Positions 17,944 through 27,171 are shown, counted from the first letter of the stretch. The stretch: DNA of 64,000 bases from an uncultured Maribacter sp. (GCF_947500985.1 NZ_CANMTX010000001.1:310001-374000); one strand, 5' to 3'. The notes: generated by a model not told the origin, from the letters alone. Translations and numbers: made by a program.

Positions 17944-19278
17944 ATGTCAAGCCAATTTTCGGATTTAGGAATCAATATTGAAATTCAACAGAGTTTAAAG
18001 GAATTACAAATTTCTGTACCTACAGATATACAGAAAAAATGTATTCCTGTTGTCCTAAATAAAAAAGATGACCTTGTTGCATTAGCAAAAACAGGAACTG
18101 GAAAAACAGCTGCGTTTGGCTTACCATTACTTCAATTAATCAATACAGAAAATACAGCAGTACAAGCTGTTATTTTAGCGCCAACAAGAGAATTGGCACA
18201 ACAAATACACGCCAACCTAATTTCATATGCCAAACATAGTCCGGCGATATCTATTGCTTCAGTATGCGGTGGTATACCTATAAAACCTCAAATAGAACGC
18301 TTAAAAGAGGATACTCATATTGTAGTAGCTACGCCTGGTCGTTTAGTTGATTTGGTAAAACGCGAGGCTATAGACATTAAAAAATTAAAGTACTTAATTT
18401 TAGACGAAGCCGATGAAATGGTAACTGCCCTAAAAGAAGATTTAGATACTATAATTGAAGGCATTCCAAAATCTCGCCGTACTTTATTATTCACTGCTAC
18501 CATGTTTGGCGCAATTAAACAGTTGGTTCAAAATTACATGTCTAAACATGTAGTACATGTTGAAGCAGATATGTCTACACTTGGTCATCAAGGTATCGAT
18601 CATAAATATATGGTGGTAGAGCCTATTGAAAAGTTAGATGTGCTCATGCATTTTTTGAATACAAAAGAAGGTCAGCGCGGTATCATTTTCTGTAAAACGA
18701 AAGCGGCAGTCAATAAGCTGGCGAAAAACTTAGCTATAAATAAATTTTCCTCGGGTGCCTTGCACGGTAGTTTATCTCAAGGAATTCGTGATCGTATAAT
18801 GGGTCAGTTTAGAGATGGGCATATCAATATTCTTGTAGCGACGGATTTAGCTTCTCGTGGCTTAGATGTTAAAGAATTGGGTTACGTAGTTAATTATCAT
18901 TTACCTGATACATACGATGCCTATGTTCACCGTAGCGGAAGAACCGCCAGAGCAGGGGCGAAGGGACTTTCATTAACCATTCTACAAAAAGAAGAAGTTG
19001 CAGAAGTATTTGATTTTGAAAAAGAATTAGGTATTTCTTTTTCAAAATACCAAAAGGCAGATGCACAGAGTATAGAAGAGAACAACACATTGCTTTGGGC
19101 TAAAAAAATCTTTAAAACCAAGCCTAACCGCGAGGTATCTGAAGAATTCAAAACTAAGGTAAGAACCATTTTTCATCACTTGACTAAAGAAGAATTAGTG
19201 GAGAAAATATTAGCGAATTACCTAGCTCAAAATGCTAGTTTACATATTAAATCAGAGGAACCGAAAAAGAAAAAATAA
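17944..19278 (+). CDS. DEAD-box ATP-dependent RNA helicase
   Basis: A complete 444-residue helicase with both RecA domains: Q motif SVPTDIQKKCIP, Walker A AKTGTGKT (about residue 47), PTRELAQQ, DEAD (about 155), TATM (motif III, near 180), and motif VI HRSGRTARAG near 325. The C-terminal 90 residues are basic and end in KKKK, suited to RNA binding. The family unwinds RNA duplexes during ribosome assembly or RNA decay, often in the cold. It has its own promoter element and terminator, so it is a single-gene unit. Confidence 0.95.
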   Translation: MSSQFSDLGINIEIQQSLKELQISVPTDIQKKCIPVVLNKKDDLVALAKTGTGKTAAFGLPLLQLINTENTAVQAVILAPTRELAQQIHANLISYAKHSPAISIASVCGGIPIKPQIERLKEDTHIVVATPGRLVDLVKREAIDIKKLKYLILDEADEMVTALKEDLDTIIEGIPKSRRTLLFTATMFGAIKQLVQNYMSKHVVHVEADMSTLGHQGIDHKYMVVEPIEKLDVLMHFLNTKEGQRGIIFCKTKAAVNKLAKNLAINKFSSGALHGSLSQGIRDRIMGQFRDGHINILVATDLASRGLDVKELGYVVNYHLPDTYDAYVHRSGRTARAGAKGLSLTILQKEEVAEVFDFEKELGISFSKYQKADAQSIEENNTLLWAKKIFKTKPNREVSEEFKTKVRTIFHHLTKEELVEKILANYLAQNASLHIKSEEPKKKK

Positions 19279-19326
19279 TTATAGCAATCACTAGTAATAG
19301 TTATTGTTAACTACACCTTACAGTAT

Positions 19327-19358
19327 AAAAAAAGCCGACTAAATAAGTCGGCTTTTTT
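19327..19358. terminator. Bidirectional terminator between helicase and sigma-like remnant
   Basis: Stem GCCGACT (19334-19340) with AGTCGGC (19346-19352), five-base loop, A7 before and T6 after. It ends the helicase gene and, on the other strand, stands right after the stop of the sigma-70-like scrap, where a gene terminator would be expected. Confidence 0.88.
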
Positions 19359-19378
19359 AATATATAAATAGTTTTGGT

Positions 19379-19450
19379 CTACAAATATGCTTTCAACATT
19401 TCATTTTGAGACTTGTTACGTATTTTACGTACAGCCTTTTCTCTAAGAAA
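19379..19450 (-). pseudogene. 3' remnant resembling an rpoD-type sigma-70 gene
   Basis: The minus strand reads 23 codons ending in TAG at 19379: LREKAVRKIRNKSQNEMLKAYL. This aligns with the extreme C-terminus of sigma-70 proteins, where E. coli RpoD has KALRKLRHPSRSEVLRSFL: the K-A-x-R-K-x-R-x2-S-x2-E-x-L-x3-L pattern is kept. An in-frame TGA at 19451-19453 cuts it off upstream and no further sigma sequence follows. The terminator at 19327-19358 would then be the sigma gene's own. The match is from memory and short, so I treat it as probable, not proven. Confidence 0.5.
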
Positions 19451-20509
19451 TCAGTAACTATATACACCCCAGAACGAGATTTACGATTTGAAAATGGCTC
19501 TCGTATAAATGATTTTCCAGGTAGACCTTTATTCAATGATAAGAATATTACAGAAAAAACCGGAGTAACTCTTGCATCTATTGACGACTTTACCCTTCTG
19601 ATGGATGCTGAAAGTAAAAAGGAAAGCACCATTTTAATTAATAGTGGACGGCAAGGTGACATTACGTATGCATCTGATGCCTACATAGCTACTCATTCTC
19701 CTGTTCAAGTTCTGTTACAGGCCTTGATTAAAAAACATCCCAAATTGAAACATGAAAATATGTACGATGCAGTTGCCAATGTACGTATGATTAAATCTGA
19801 AGTTGAAATTGAAATTATTCGCAAGGCTGCTAATATAACGGTAGAAGGTATTAAGCAATCTGCTAAAATGATTAAACCTGGTGTAGATGAGCGGTACCTG
19901 GAAGGTATTTTAGAAGGTGACTTTAAAATTAACGGTTCTCAACGACTAGCTTTTGGTTCCATAATTAAATCAGGACCAAATTCTCATTGGCCTTGGAGAA
20001 TATTAGCAACGCACTATAACCGTAGAAATAGAGTTATGGAAAATGGAGACTTAGTTATTTTTGATGTCGGTTGTGAATATGAGCAGTATGTTAGTGATAT
20101 TGGTAGAACCTTTCCCGTATCTGGTAAATTTACCGATAGACAGAAAGAGATTCTTGTCATGGAAACCAAAATAGCAGATGAGATAATTAAATTTCTTAAA
20201 CCCGGAATCACATTTAAAGATGTACAGACACTAACTAATAGTATTATTCCTGATGATGCAAAAAAATATATGCAAGTTGGCTTGTTTTTTGGTCATCATT
20301 TAGGGCTTTCGACCGGAGATCCAAACCTATCCTCTGCAGCCCTAAAACCAGGTATGGTTTTTACTGTAGAGCCTTGGTACTATAATCATGATGAAAACAT
20401 TTCAGTATTTACTGAAGATATGATTCTTATTACTGAAGATGGTTGTGAAGTTTTAAGTAGTGATTTACCAAGAACCCCTGACGCTTTAGAAGGTATGATG
20501 AAGAAATAA
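19406..20509 (+). CDS. M24 family Xaa-Pro aminopeptidase-like, probably truncated at the 5' end
   Basis: The catalytic pita-bread domain is intact: metal ligands Asp220, Asp231 (FDVGCEYEQYVSDIGR), His297/298 (FGHHLG), Glu322 (VEPWYYN) and Glu337 (FTEDMI). Family members of this kind run 430-480 residues with an N-terminal domain of about 170; here it is shorter and the opening is odd. There is no ATG until residue 66, the only near-N-terminal start is TTG 19406, and the first 15 codons are antisense to the sigma-like scrap. So the original 5' end seems lost at a junction near 19450. Whether it is expressed is unclear. Confidence 0.7.
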   Translation: MRLVTYFTYSLFSKKSVTIYTPERDLRFENGSRINDFPGRPLFNDKNITEKTGVTLASIDDFTLLMDAESKKESTILINSGRQGDITYASDAYIATHSPVQVLLQALIKKHPKLKHENMYDAVANVRMIKSEVEIEIIRKAANITVEGIKQSAKMIKPGVDERYLEGILEGDFKINGSQRLAFGSIIKSGPNSHWPWRILATHYNRRNRVMENGDLVIFDVGCEYEQYVSDIGRTFPVSGKFTDRQKEILVMETKIADEIIKFLKPGITFKDVQTLTNSIIPDDAKKYMQVGLFFGHHLGLSTGDPNLSSAALKPGMVFTVEPWYYNHDENISVFTEDMILITEDGCEVLSSDLPRTPDALEGMMKK

Positions 20510-20757
20510 GAAACCCGTTTTAACTATTAGAACTTTCTAGATAAGTTTATATTAAAAGGAGGGAAACATGATGATTATTGTTAGAATATGAAAATAAATA
20601 AAATTTTACTTTTCTGGTTTCCATTGCTTTAACTTCATAGAATATTACGTAATTTCAAATTCTCCCCCTTAAATAGAATATTTACATACCAAATAGCCAG
20701 AATGTTACATACCGTTCTTGTTAATTGAACTATGTATGGTCACCCAAAATAAAAAGG

Positions 20758-21843
20758 ATGCCACTATTTCTAGATTTACATGAACTACCAGACGGTGTAA
20801 CTGCTGCGCATGTTGCAGAGATGCACAAGGCCGATTTAGATATTGAACATGAATATGGTTGCCGCGGACTCACATATTGGTGTGATGAGATTAGAAAAAC
20901 TGCTTTTTGTTTAATTGAAGCTCCAAGTAAAGAAGCTCTTATCAAACTACATGAAAATGCGCATGGTGCCGTACCAACTCGAATAATTGAAGTTAACGAC
21001 ACCATTGTAGAATCATTTCTTGGTCGGATTGAAGATCCCGAAAAATCTAAAGACGATAGTCTTAACATCGTAAACGACCCCGCATTTAGAACTTTAATGA
21101 TTCTTAAAATCAAAAACAAAAGCTTACGAACTAAAGATATTACCACACTTCAAGCAGCAATTAGAGGGTATACTACCGCCATAAAAACATTAATAACCAA
21201 ATATAATGGTGGTTTGGTTCGTCATGAATCAAATTCGTTTCTAGTGTCCTTTGCCTCAGTTAGTGACGGTATTCATTGCTCCACAGAAATTATTCAAAGC
21301 CACAATACTATTGTCACCCCTGATCTTGAGTTTAAAATTGGCATGAGTGCTGGCATACCGGTAACCAATAAAGACGAAATCTTCGAAGACACTATCAAGA
21401 CATCAGATTTTTTGAGTGATATATCTAAAGGTAATTTTTCGATAACAACAGCTGTTAATAACCTCTATGAAAGCGAAAATCAAAATAAACCTATTCAAAG
21501 CGACTCGATAATTGTTGTTGGAACTAAAGATGAAGAATTTCTAATGTCCTTAATGACTATTACAGAGAAAATTTGGTCACATTCTTCTACCACGGTAAAT
21601 GATTTTGAAGAGCGTTTAGGATACAGCAAATCAAAACTATATAGAACGATGATGAATTTAGTCGGACAATCTCCTAACACCTTTTTAAGAGATTATCGTT
21701 TAGATAAAGCTTTAACATTGTTAAGAAAGCAAGATGCCAACATTTCAGAGATTGCATATCAAACAGGGTTTAATAGTCCTGCTTATTTTTCTAAATGCTT
21801 CTTAATAAGATATGGTATTCAACCATCAAATTTTACGTACTAA
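20758..21843 (+). CDS. AraC-family regulator with DUF4242 and cyclase-like domains
   Basis: A 361-residue regulator with three parts. Residues 1-85 are a DUF4242 (SCO4226-type nickel-binding) domain: MPLFLDLHELPDG...DIEHEYGCRGLTYW. Residues about 115-240 look like a class III nucleotide-cyclase fold without evident catalytic residues. Residues about 262-361 are an AraC helix-turn-helix pair ending EIAYQTGFNSPAYFSKCFLIRYGIQPS. The frame extends to TTG 20725, but ATG 20758 begins the DUF4242 domain exactly and is preferred. It lies directly upstream of two NTF2-like genes and probably controls them through the repeats at 21887-21916. Confidence 0.82.
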   Translation: MPLFLDLHELPDGVTAAHVAEMHKADLDIEHEYGCRGLTYWCDEIRKTAFCLIEAPSKEALIKLHENAHGAVPTRIIEVNDTIVESFLGRIEDPEKSKDDSLNIVNDPAFRTLMILKIKNKSLRTKDITTLQAAIRGYTTAIKTLITKYNGGLVRHESNSFLVSFASVSDGIHCSTEIIQSHNTIVTPDLEFKIGMSAGIPVTNKDEIFEDTIKTSDFLSDISKGNFSITTAVNNLYESENQNKPIQSDSIIVVGTKDEEFLMSLMTITEKIWSHSSTTVNDFEERLGYSKSKLYRTMMNLVGQSPNTFLRDYRLDKALTLLRKQDANISEIAYQTGFNSPAYFSKCFLIRYGIQPSNFTY

Positions 21844-21886
21844 AAATAAACACCTGTTAATCAATTAGTTAAATACAAATTTTTTC

Positions 21887-21952
21887 TGGTCTAAAATTAC
21901 TTTTATTTGGTCTAAATGTAGCATCCCTTCATGTTAATCCATTCTACTTTTG
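21887..21952 (+). promoter_or_regulatory. Promoter with two direct AraC-type sites
   Basis: TGGTCTAAA occurs at 21887-21895 and again at 21908-21916, 21 bases apart, two helical turns, the usual spacing of AraC-family half-sites. A -7 element TACTTTTG follows at 21945-21952. The repeats lie where an activator would contact polymerase. The element is 26 bases before the ATG at 21979. Confidence 0.62.
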
Positions 21953-21978
21953 TTGAGAACCAAATAAATATTTTAATT

Positions 21979-22476
21979 ATGAAGACAAAATTGACACTAA
22001 TTGTATTGATGATTTCTGGAGTTTTACTAACAGGATTTTCGGCAGAAACTAAATCGCATGATGCAAAAATCGATTTAATCAACGAAGAATTTCCAGAAGC
22101 AAAGCAAGAAGTACTAGAAACGTTTGGTGCTATTGCACAAAGTATTAAAGATGGTGATATGGACAAGCTCATATCTTATCATGCGTACGGACCTAAGTTT
22201 ACAGAATTTAAAAATGGTCAACCAAGAAATGGTGATGCTGCAAATGAAGAACATGAACGCACTGTTTTCGGTGCTGTAACCGAAGTTGTAAAATTCGATG
22301 CCCAAGATTTAAAGATTGCCGTATATGGTGACGTGGCGAATTTAACCTTTCACTCAGATTTTGAATTAAAATTTGGCGAAGAGGTAGTTGTCGTAAATGA
22401 CCAAATAACATTATTGTTTGTAAAGACAATAAACGGTTGGAAAATGGTGCACGAACATCACGCTCCGTTAAACTAA
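21979..22476 (+). CDS. NTF2/SnoaL-like secreted protein, copy 1
   Basis: A 165-residue exported protein. The frame opens at 21931, but that ATG lies upstream of the -7 element, so the start is ATG 21979, which begins a normal signal peptide (MKTKLTLIVLMISGVLLTGFSA). The mature part is an NTF2-like fold: DMDKLISYHAYGPKFTEF, KFDAQDLKIAVYGDVANL, and a C-terminal WKMVHEHHAPLN. It lacks a lipobox, unlike its downstream copy. The fold serves ketosteroid isomerase and calcium/calmodulin-kinase-association types; the role here is unknown. Confidence 0.8.
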   Translation: MKTKLTLIVLMISGVLLTGFSAETKSHDAKIDLINEEFPEAKQEVLETFGAIAQSIKDGDMDKLISYHAYGPKFTEFKNGQPRNGDAANEEHERTVFGAVTEVVKFDAQDLKIAVYGDVANLTFHSDFELKFGEEVVVVNDQITLLFVKTINGWKMVHEHHAPLN

Positions 22477-22565
22477 GTTGTAAATAAAATCTCCCATTTT
22501 ATAGGCAAATATAAACACTACAGAAGTGTATTATACTAATCAGTATAAATATTAAAAATGATTTT

Positions 22566-23069
22566 ATGAAAACTACAATAACAATAATCATCATTCTTGG
22601 GGCATTTACTATGTCTTGTTCAGATGATGATAACGTAAAAGAAATTCCGATAGACTTAGTGGTTGAAGAGTTTCCTGAGAAACAACAAGAAGTAATGGAA
22701 ACTTTTGGAGCCATTGCCCAAAGCATAAAAGATGGTGATATGGACAAGCTGATTTCTTTTCATGCATACAGTCCTAAGTTTACCGAATTCAAAAATGGAC
22801 AACCAAGAAATGGAGGAGAAGCAAATGAAACTTATGAACGTAACACCTTTGGGTCGGTTACCGAAGTGATAAAATTTGATGCACAAGATTTAAAAATAGC
22901 AGTATATGGTGATGTCGCTAATCTAACTTTTCATTCAGATTTTCACTTAAAATTTGGTGATGACTTAGTTGTTGTAAATGACCAAATAACCTTGTTATTC
23001 GTTGATACAGGTAATGAATGGCAGATGGTACATGAGCATCATTCGCCTTTGACATCAGATATAAATTAA
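22566..23069 (+). CDS. NTF2/SnoaL-like lipoprotein, copy 2
   Basis: A 167-residue tandem paralogue of the previous gene; most residues from about 35 onward are identical, including ETFGAIAQSIKDGDMDKLIS and VVVNDQITLLFV. It differs in the N-terminus, which is a lipoprotein signal with lipobox TMSC, so one copy is soluble and the other is membrane-anchored. It starts 89 bases after the first copy with no promoter element seen between, so both probably share the AraC-controlled promoter. Confidence 0.82.
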   Translation: MKTTITIIIILGAFTMSCSDDDNVKEIPIDLVVEEFPEKQQEVMETFGAIAQSIKDGDMDKLISFHAYSPKFTEFKNGQPRNGGEANETYERNTFGSVTEVIKFDAQDLKIAVYGDVANLTFHSDFHLKFGDDLVVVNDQITLLFVDTGNEWQMVHEHHSPLTSDIN

Positions 23070-23185
23070 CTAGTACTTCATCTATAATAGTAGGTATAAA
23101 TTATCATCTATTATATATTATTAATATAATTTATTATCAGTTTATTAAATACACTTAATTAAAGTTTACATTTAAATATTTACAA

Positions 23186-24577
23186 ATGAAAAAAACAGTT
23201 GCTGAAATATCAATAGATTCCATAAAAGCTTTTGAAAAAACAATAAAAGGCAGTATTGTTTTGCCATCAGATTCTGATTATGACGATGTTCGAAAAATAT
23301 ATAATGCAATGATTGATAAACGCCCTGGTTTATTCGTTTTTTGTAAAAATACAGATGATGTTGTTGCTGCCGTTAATTTTGGTCGCGAGAATAATTTGTT
23401 AATAGCAATTAGAGGTGGTGGTCATAACGGTGCAGGTCTAGGGCTTTGCAATGATGGCTTAGTAATTGACCTATCAGGTATAAAATTTGTTGATGTAAAT
23501 ACTATTAATAACACAGTAAAGGTTGGCGGTGGCAATATTTGGAGCGAAGTTGACATTGCTACTCATGAGTTTGGATTGGCAATACCTTCAGGAATGGTTT
23601 CTAGTACCGGTGTTGGTGGATTAACCCTTGGCGGTGGTGTTGGTTACTTATCTCGTAAGTACGGTCTTACCATAGATAACCTGATTGAAGCTGAAATGGT
23701 TCTAGCAAATGGATCTTTTGTAACCGTTAACGCTTCTAAGAATCAAGATTTGTTTTGGGCCATAAGAGGTGGTGGCGGTAATTTCGGAGTGGTTACTTCT
23801 TTTAGCTTTCAAGCACATCCTATAAAAATGATTACTGGAGGTCCCACCTTATGGCCAATAGAAAGGGTAGAAGAAATAATGGAATGGTATGATACTTTCA
23901 TTCATGAGGCATCTGAAGACCTCAACGGATTCATCGCTACAATGATAATACCCGAATCTCCTTTTCCTGCCGATTTGCATAACAAAAAATTCTGTGCCAT
24001 AGTTTGGTGCTATACAGGTGACCCAAAGAAGTTTGCAGATACATTTAAACCGGTTTTAGATTTGAATCCTGTTTTTGCCCATGTTGGCGAAATGCCTTAC
24101 CCAAGCTTACAAGGTATGTTTGACGGATTATTACCCTCAGGGCTAAAGTGGTACTGGCGTGCAGACTTTTTCAATGACTTAACGCCTGAAATTAGAGCGG
24201 AACATTTAAAATATGGTTCAAAAATACCTACACCTCTATCACAAATGCATTTGTACCCTATTACAGGGGCAGCGAGTAGAGTAGGTGCCGAAGATACGCC
24301 GTGGGCATATAGAGATTCGAAATATGCAGGAGTGTTTATTGGTGTATCGCCTGATCCTAACAAAGCAGAAGAGATTACAAATTGGTGCAAAGCTTATCAA
24401 GAAGCACTGCACCCGTATTCTGCCGGTGGGGCATATTCAAATTTCATGATGAATGAAGGTCAAGAGCGTGTTAAAGCTAGTTACAAACACAATTATGAGA
24501 GACTGGTTAAAATTAAGAGTAGCTATGACCCACAGAATTTATTTAGAGTAAATCAGAATATTAAACCATCTACCTAA
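23186..24577 (+). CDS. FAD-binding oxidoreductase, berberine-bridge/VAO type
   Basis: A 463-residue flavoprotein with a PCMH FAD-binding domain (residues about 40-215) and a C-terminal BBE segment (YSNFMMNEGQERVKASYKHNYERL). His in RGGGHNG is the residue that links FAD covalently in this family. The second covalent residue, a Cys in the usual GLTCDNL segment, is Ile here (YGLTIDNL), so attachment would be through His only. No signal peptide. Such enzymes oxidise sugars, alkaloids or other alcohols with O2. It follows the NTF2 pair by 116 bases and may share its control. Confidence 0.88.
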   Translation: MKKTVAEISIDSIKAFEKTIKGSIVLPSDSDYDDVRKIYNAMIDKRPGLFVFCKNTDDVVAAVNFGRENNLLIAIRGGGHNGAGLGLCNDGLVIDLSGIKFVDVNTINNTVKVGGGNIWSEVDIATHEFGLAIPSGMVSSTGVGGLTLGGGVGYLSRKYGLTIDNLIEAEMVLANGSFVTVNASKNQDLFWAIRGGGGNFGVVTSFSFQAHPIKMITGGPTLWPIERVEEIMEWYDTFIHEASEDLNGFIATMIIPESPFPADLHNKKFCAIVWCYTGDPKKFADTFKPVLDLNPVFAHVGEMPYPSLQGMFDGLLPSGLKWYWRADFFNDLTPEIRAEHLKYGSKIPTPLSQMHLYPITGAASRVGAEDTPWAYRDSKYAGVFIGVSPDPNKAEEITNWCKAYQEALHPYSAGGAYSNFMMNEGQERVKASYKHNYERLVKIKSSYDPQNLFRVNQNIKPST

Positions 24578-24616
24578 AATATTAGAATTAATATCCTTAC
24601 CTTCTAATATGCTAAT

Positions 24617-24652
24617 AAAAAATCCTATCTAAAATATTATTAGATAGGATTT
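24617..24652 (-). terminator. Terminator between convergent genes
   Basis: Perfect 12-base arms AATCCTATCTAA (24621-24632) and TTAGATAGGATT (24640-24651) with a seven-base loop; four A precede it, giving a T-run on the minus strand after the nitroreductase gene. Confidence 0.8.
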
Positions 24653-24673
24653 AAAGTATCATTACTTAAAGTA

Positions 24674-25366
24674 TTACTCATAGAACTCTGAAATAGCTTC
24701 TATTGGTTTTCTTTCAATATCTGGCACATATGTTGGTGTCTTTGGGTAGCCTACCGGTAGTAATAAAAAGGCCCGTTCATTACTTGGTCGCCCCAATAAC
24801 TTTGATAGAAAGTTCATCGGACTCGGAGTATGTGTTAGCGTAACCAATCCCGCATTGTGTATAGCAGTTATTAACATACCTGCGGCAATACCTACAGATT
24901 CATTAACGTAGTAATTATTTACTTTTTTACCATCATTATCTAAATCATGTACTTTCTTAAAAACGATAATAAGCCAAGGTGCATCTTCTAAAAAGGGCTT
25001 ATACATATTTGTACCCATCGGCTCAAGATCCTTTAACCAACGGTCGCTCATTCTACTTTCATAACTTTCCTTTTCTTCTGCTTCGGCAGCCTCTCTGATT
25101 TTTGTTTTTAGTAAAGGGTTAGACACGACACAGAAGGTCCAAGGTTGTTTATGTGCACCTGACGGGGCCGTAGAAGCCGTTTTTATTAAAGTTTCAATTA
25201 CTTCTTTCGGTACAGGTGTATCTTCATACTCTCTAACGGATCTTCTTTCATCTAAATGTTTATAAAAGGCCTCACTTTTGACAATGAGTTCTTCTTTAGA
25301 CAATGCATTTTCTTTATAAAGCACATGCGTGTGTCCGTTTACTACTATATGAGATTTAGATGTCAT
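24674..25366 (-). CDS. Nitroreductase family protein, iodotyrosine-deiodinase-like
   Basis: A 230-residue FMN enzyme. RRSVREYEDTPVP at about 42 and APSGAHKQPWTFCVV near 75 are the FMN-binding motifs shared by the iodotyrosine deiodinase/BluB branch, and ITAIHNAGLVTLTHTPSPM fits the deiodinase-like lid. No signal peptide. The family reduces aromatic halides, nitro compounds or flavins; marine flavobacterial members are candidates for halotyrosine dehalogenation, which I infer only from similarity. It is distinct from the NfsB-like gene at 13802. Confidence 0.85.
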   Translation of the reverse strand: MTSKSHIVVNGHTHVLYKENALSKEELIVKSEAFYKHLDERRSVREYEDTPVPKEVIETLIKTASTAPSGAHKQPWTFCVVSNPLLKTKIREAAEAEEKESYESRMSDRWLKDLEPMGTNMYKPFLEDAPWLIIVFKKVHDLDNDGKKVNNYYVNESVGIAAGMLITAIHNAGLVTLTHTPSPMNFLSKLLGRPSNERAFLLLPVGYPKTPTYVPDIERKPIEAISEFYE

Positions 25367-25401
25367 TGCTTTTAACGAGTTTTAATTGCTGATTTCACTT
25401 T

Positions 25402-25409
25402 CAAAGATA
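25402..25409 (-). promoter_or_regulatory. -7 element for the deiodinase-like nitroreductase
   Basis: Minus-strand TATCTTTG fits TAnnTTTG and is 35 bases upstream of the start at 25366. Confidence 0.45.
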
Positions 25410-25644
25410 TTGTTTTTTTTACTGTATTAATTAAGGCAAATTACTGATGAAATAGGCGTTTAGATGATTTTTTTAAACAAATCGTAATTCGCTTACCAAG
25501 TAAAACCATCCATTTACTTAACCATACTCCTTTTACACTGAATGCGGATATACTGTATGAATGGTAATTCTATATTTATCGTGTTGCTTAACTATGGACA
25601 AAAGTAGAATACCCAAAAATTACCTAATCTTAAATATAAGAAGT

Positions 25645-26922
25645 ATGAGAAAATCAGTTTTAAAAGTAGGTTTTACCTCAGTTTGCGTATCAATGCTATT
25701 ATTAACCTCTTGTAGCGATGATAACGACGATTTAACCCTTTCGGAAGATACTACAACAACAACCGACAGCGATGAAATAGAAGAAGCTAGTAGTACCGTA
25801 GATTCCAATTCCTATATACTAGCAGTTGCGCCAGATGATGGTGTGTTTTTAATTGACCACGATGGTAATACATTGTACGACTGGGACTTTGATGGAGATC
25901 AACTAGGTAATGATGCCGAACTACTTAGCGATGGTAGTTTATTAGCTACAATTAAGGTAGATAATCCACAAATAACCTATGGTGGTTATGGTGGTAGTTT
26001 TAGAAAAATCAACGCAGATCAAACCATTGCTTGGAATGTTGATTATTCTAGCGACACCTATATATCGCACCATGATGTAAATTACCTTTCTAACGGAAAT
26101 ATCATTTTCCCTATTTGGGAACAGGTTAGTCAAGATGATGCTGCCGAAATGGGATTTTCTGGAAATTTTGATATTTATCCGGATGCTATTATAGAAATGA
26201 ACCCTTTAACTCAAGAAGTGGTTTGGGAATGGCATGTTACAGATCATATCGTACAAGATTTTGATGAAAGTAAAGAGAACTTTGGGGTAGTGGCAGATGT
26301 TCCAAACCTGATTGATATCAACTACAATAACGACCAATCTGATGGTGATATCACCCATGTAAACGGTATTACATTAGACGAAGAAAATGATTTGCTTTAT
26401 ATGACCGTTAACTTTTACAGTGAGGTATGGGTAATTGATCATAGTACCTCAACAGAAGAAGCTGCGTCTAATGCTGGTGGTAATTATAACCTTGGTGGAG
26501 ATTTAGTATACCGTTTTGGAAATCCGTTAGCGTACGATAATATTGGTGAGGTCTCCTTAAATAGAGTACACTATCCAAACTTATTCGATGACAATAGAAT
26601 GTTGCTATTCGTAAACAACAAATATGATAATCAGTCTGCAGTAGCTGAATATCAATTGAGTCCGCCTTATGAATTAATAGCTGGTCAAGATAATGAGCCT
26701 GAACTTATTTGGGAGTTCACAGATTCGGATCTATATAGTAACGGACTAGGTAGTGGTGTGCGAATGAGTAATGGGAATACACTAATTGCAGAAGGTACAG
26801 GCGCCATATGGGAAGTGAACAGTGATGGTGACTTATTATGGAGATTTACAAATTACAGTAGACCTTGGCGAGCATATGCATTTACCAAAGATGATGAAGC
26901 AATAACGGCTCTAGGTCTATAA
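25645..26922 (+). CDS. Arylsulfotransferase-like lipoprotein
   Basis: A 425-residue lipoprotein. The frame is open from 25561, but ATG 25645 begins a canonical signal (MRKSVLKVGFTSVCVSMLLLTSC) and is taken as the start. After an acidic, Thr-rich linker comes a beta-propeller with the aryl-sulfotransferase pattern: DDGVFLIDHDGNTLYDW, YISHHDVNYLSNGNIIFP, VWEWHVTDHI, GDLVYRFGNP and MSNGNTLIAEG. The family moves sulfate between aryl compounds in the periplasm; which donor is used is unknown. It is a single gene with a terminator after it. Confidence 0.83.
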   Translation: MRKSVLKVGFTSVCVSMLLLTSCSDDNDDLTLSEDTTTTTDSDEIEEASSTVDSNSYILAVAPDDGVFLIDHDGNTLYDWDFDGDQLGNDAELLSDGSLLATIKVDNPQITYGGYGGSFRKINADQTIAWNVDYSSDTYISHHDVNYLSNGNIIFPIWEQVSQDDAAEMGFSGNFDIYPDAIIEMNPLTQEVVWEWHVTDHIVQDFDESKENFGVVADVPNLIDINYNNDQSDGDITHVNGITLDEENDLLYMTVNFYSEVWVIDHSTSTEEAASNAGGNYNLGGDLVYRFGNPLAYDNIGEVSLNRVHYPNLFDDNRMLLFVNNKYDNQSAVAEYQLSPPYELIAGQDNEPELIWEFTDSDLYSNGLGSGVRMSNGNTLIAEGTGAIWEVNSDGDLLWRFTNYSRPWRAYAFTKDDEAITALGL

Positions 26923-26956
26923 AAATATAGTTTTTTTGGTTTAATTGATTGGTAAG

Positions 26957-26990
26957 AAAGAGCTCCTTTAGAAATATAGGGGCTCTTTTT
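26957..26990 (+). terminator. Terminator after the arylsulfotransferase-like gene
   Basis: Arms AAAGAGC (26957-26963) and GCTCTTT (26982-26988), extended by an imperfect CCT/AGG, followed by further T. Confidence 0.78.
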
Positions 26991-27171
26991 GTTGTACTCA
27001 TAATTGTGTTCATTCATTTTTTAAACTGGTACAAAATTGGGTCCACGTTTAGGTACTATTGAATACAAGAGTACTTTCGCTAAAAAATAGCTACCATTCG
27101 CTTAAATTAAAATTATGGTTTCTTAATAAGCCTTAGGTTTGAAGACCATTAAAGCAAATAGCACTTAAATT

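Noticed and set aside
20552..20591. Short frame (MMIIVRI) behind an AGGAGGG-like site
   Set aside because: Only seven codons with no conserved partner; Shine-Dalgarno-like sequences carry little weight in Bacteroidota.
21931..21978. Upstream ATG for the first NTF2-like gene
   Set aside because: It precedes the -7 element at 21945-21952 and spoils the signal peptide that begins at 21979.
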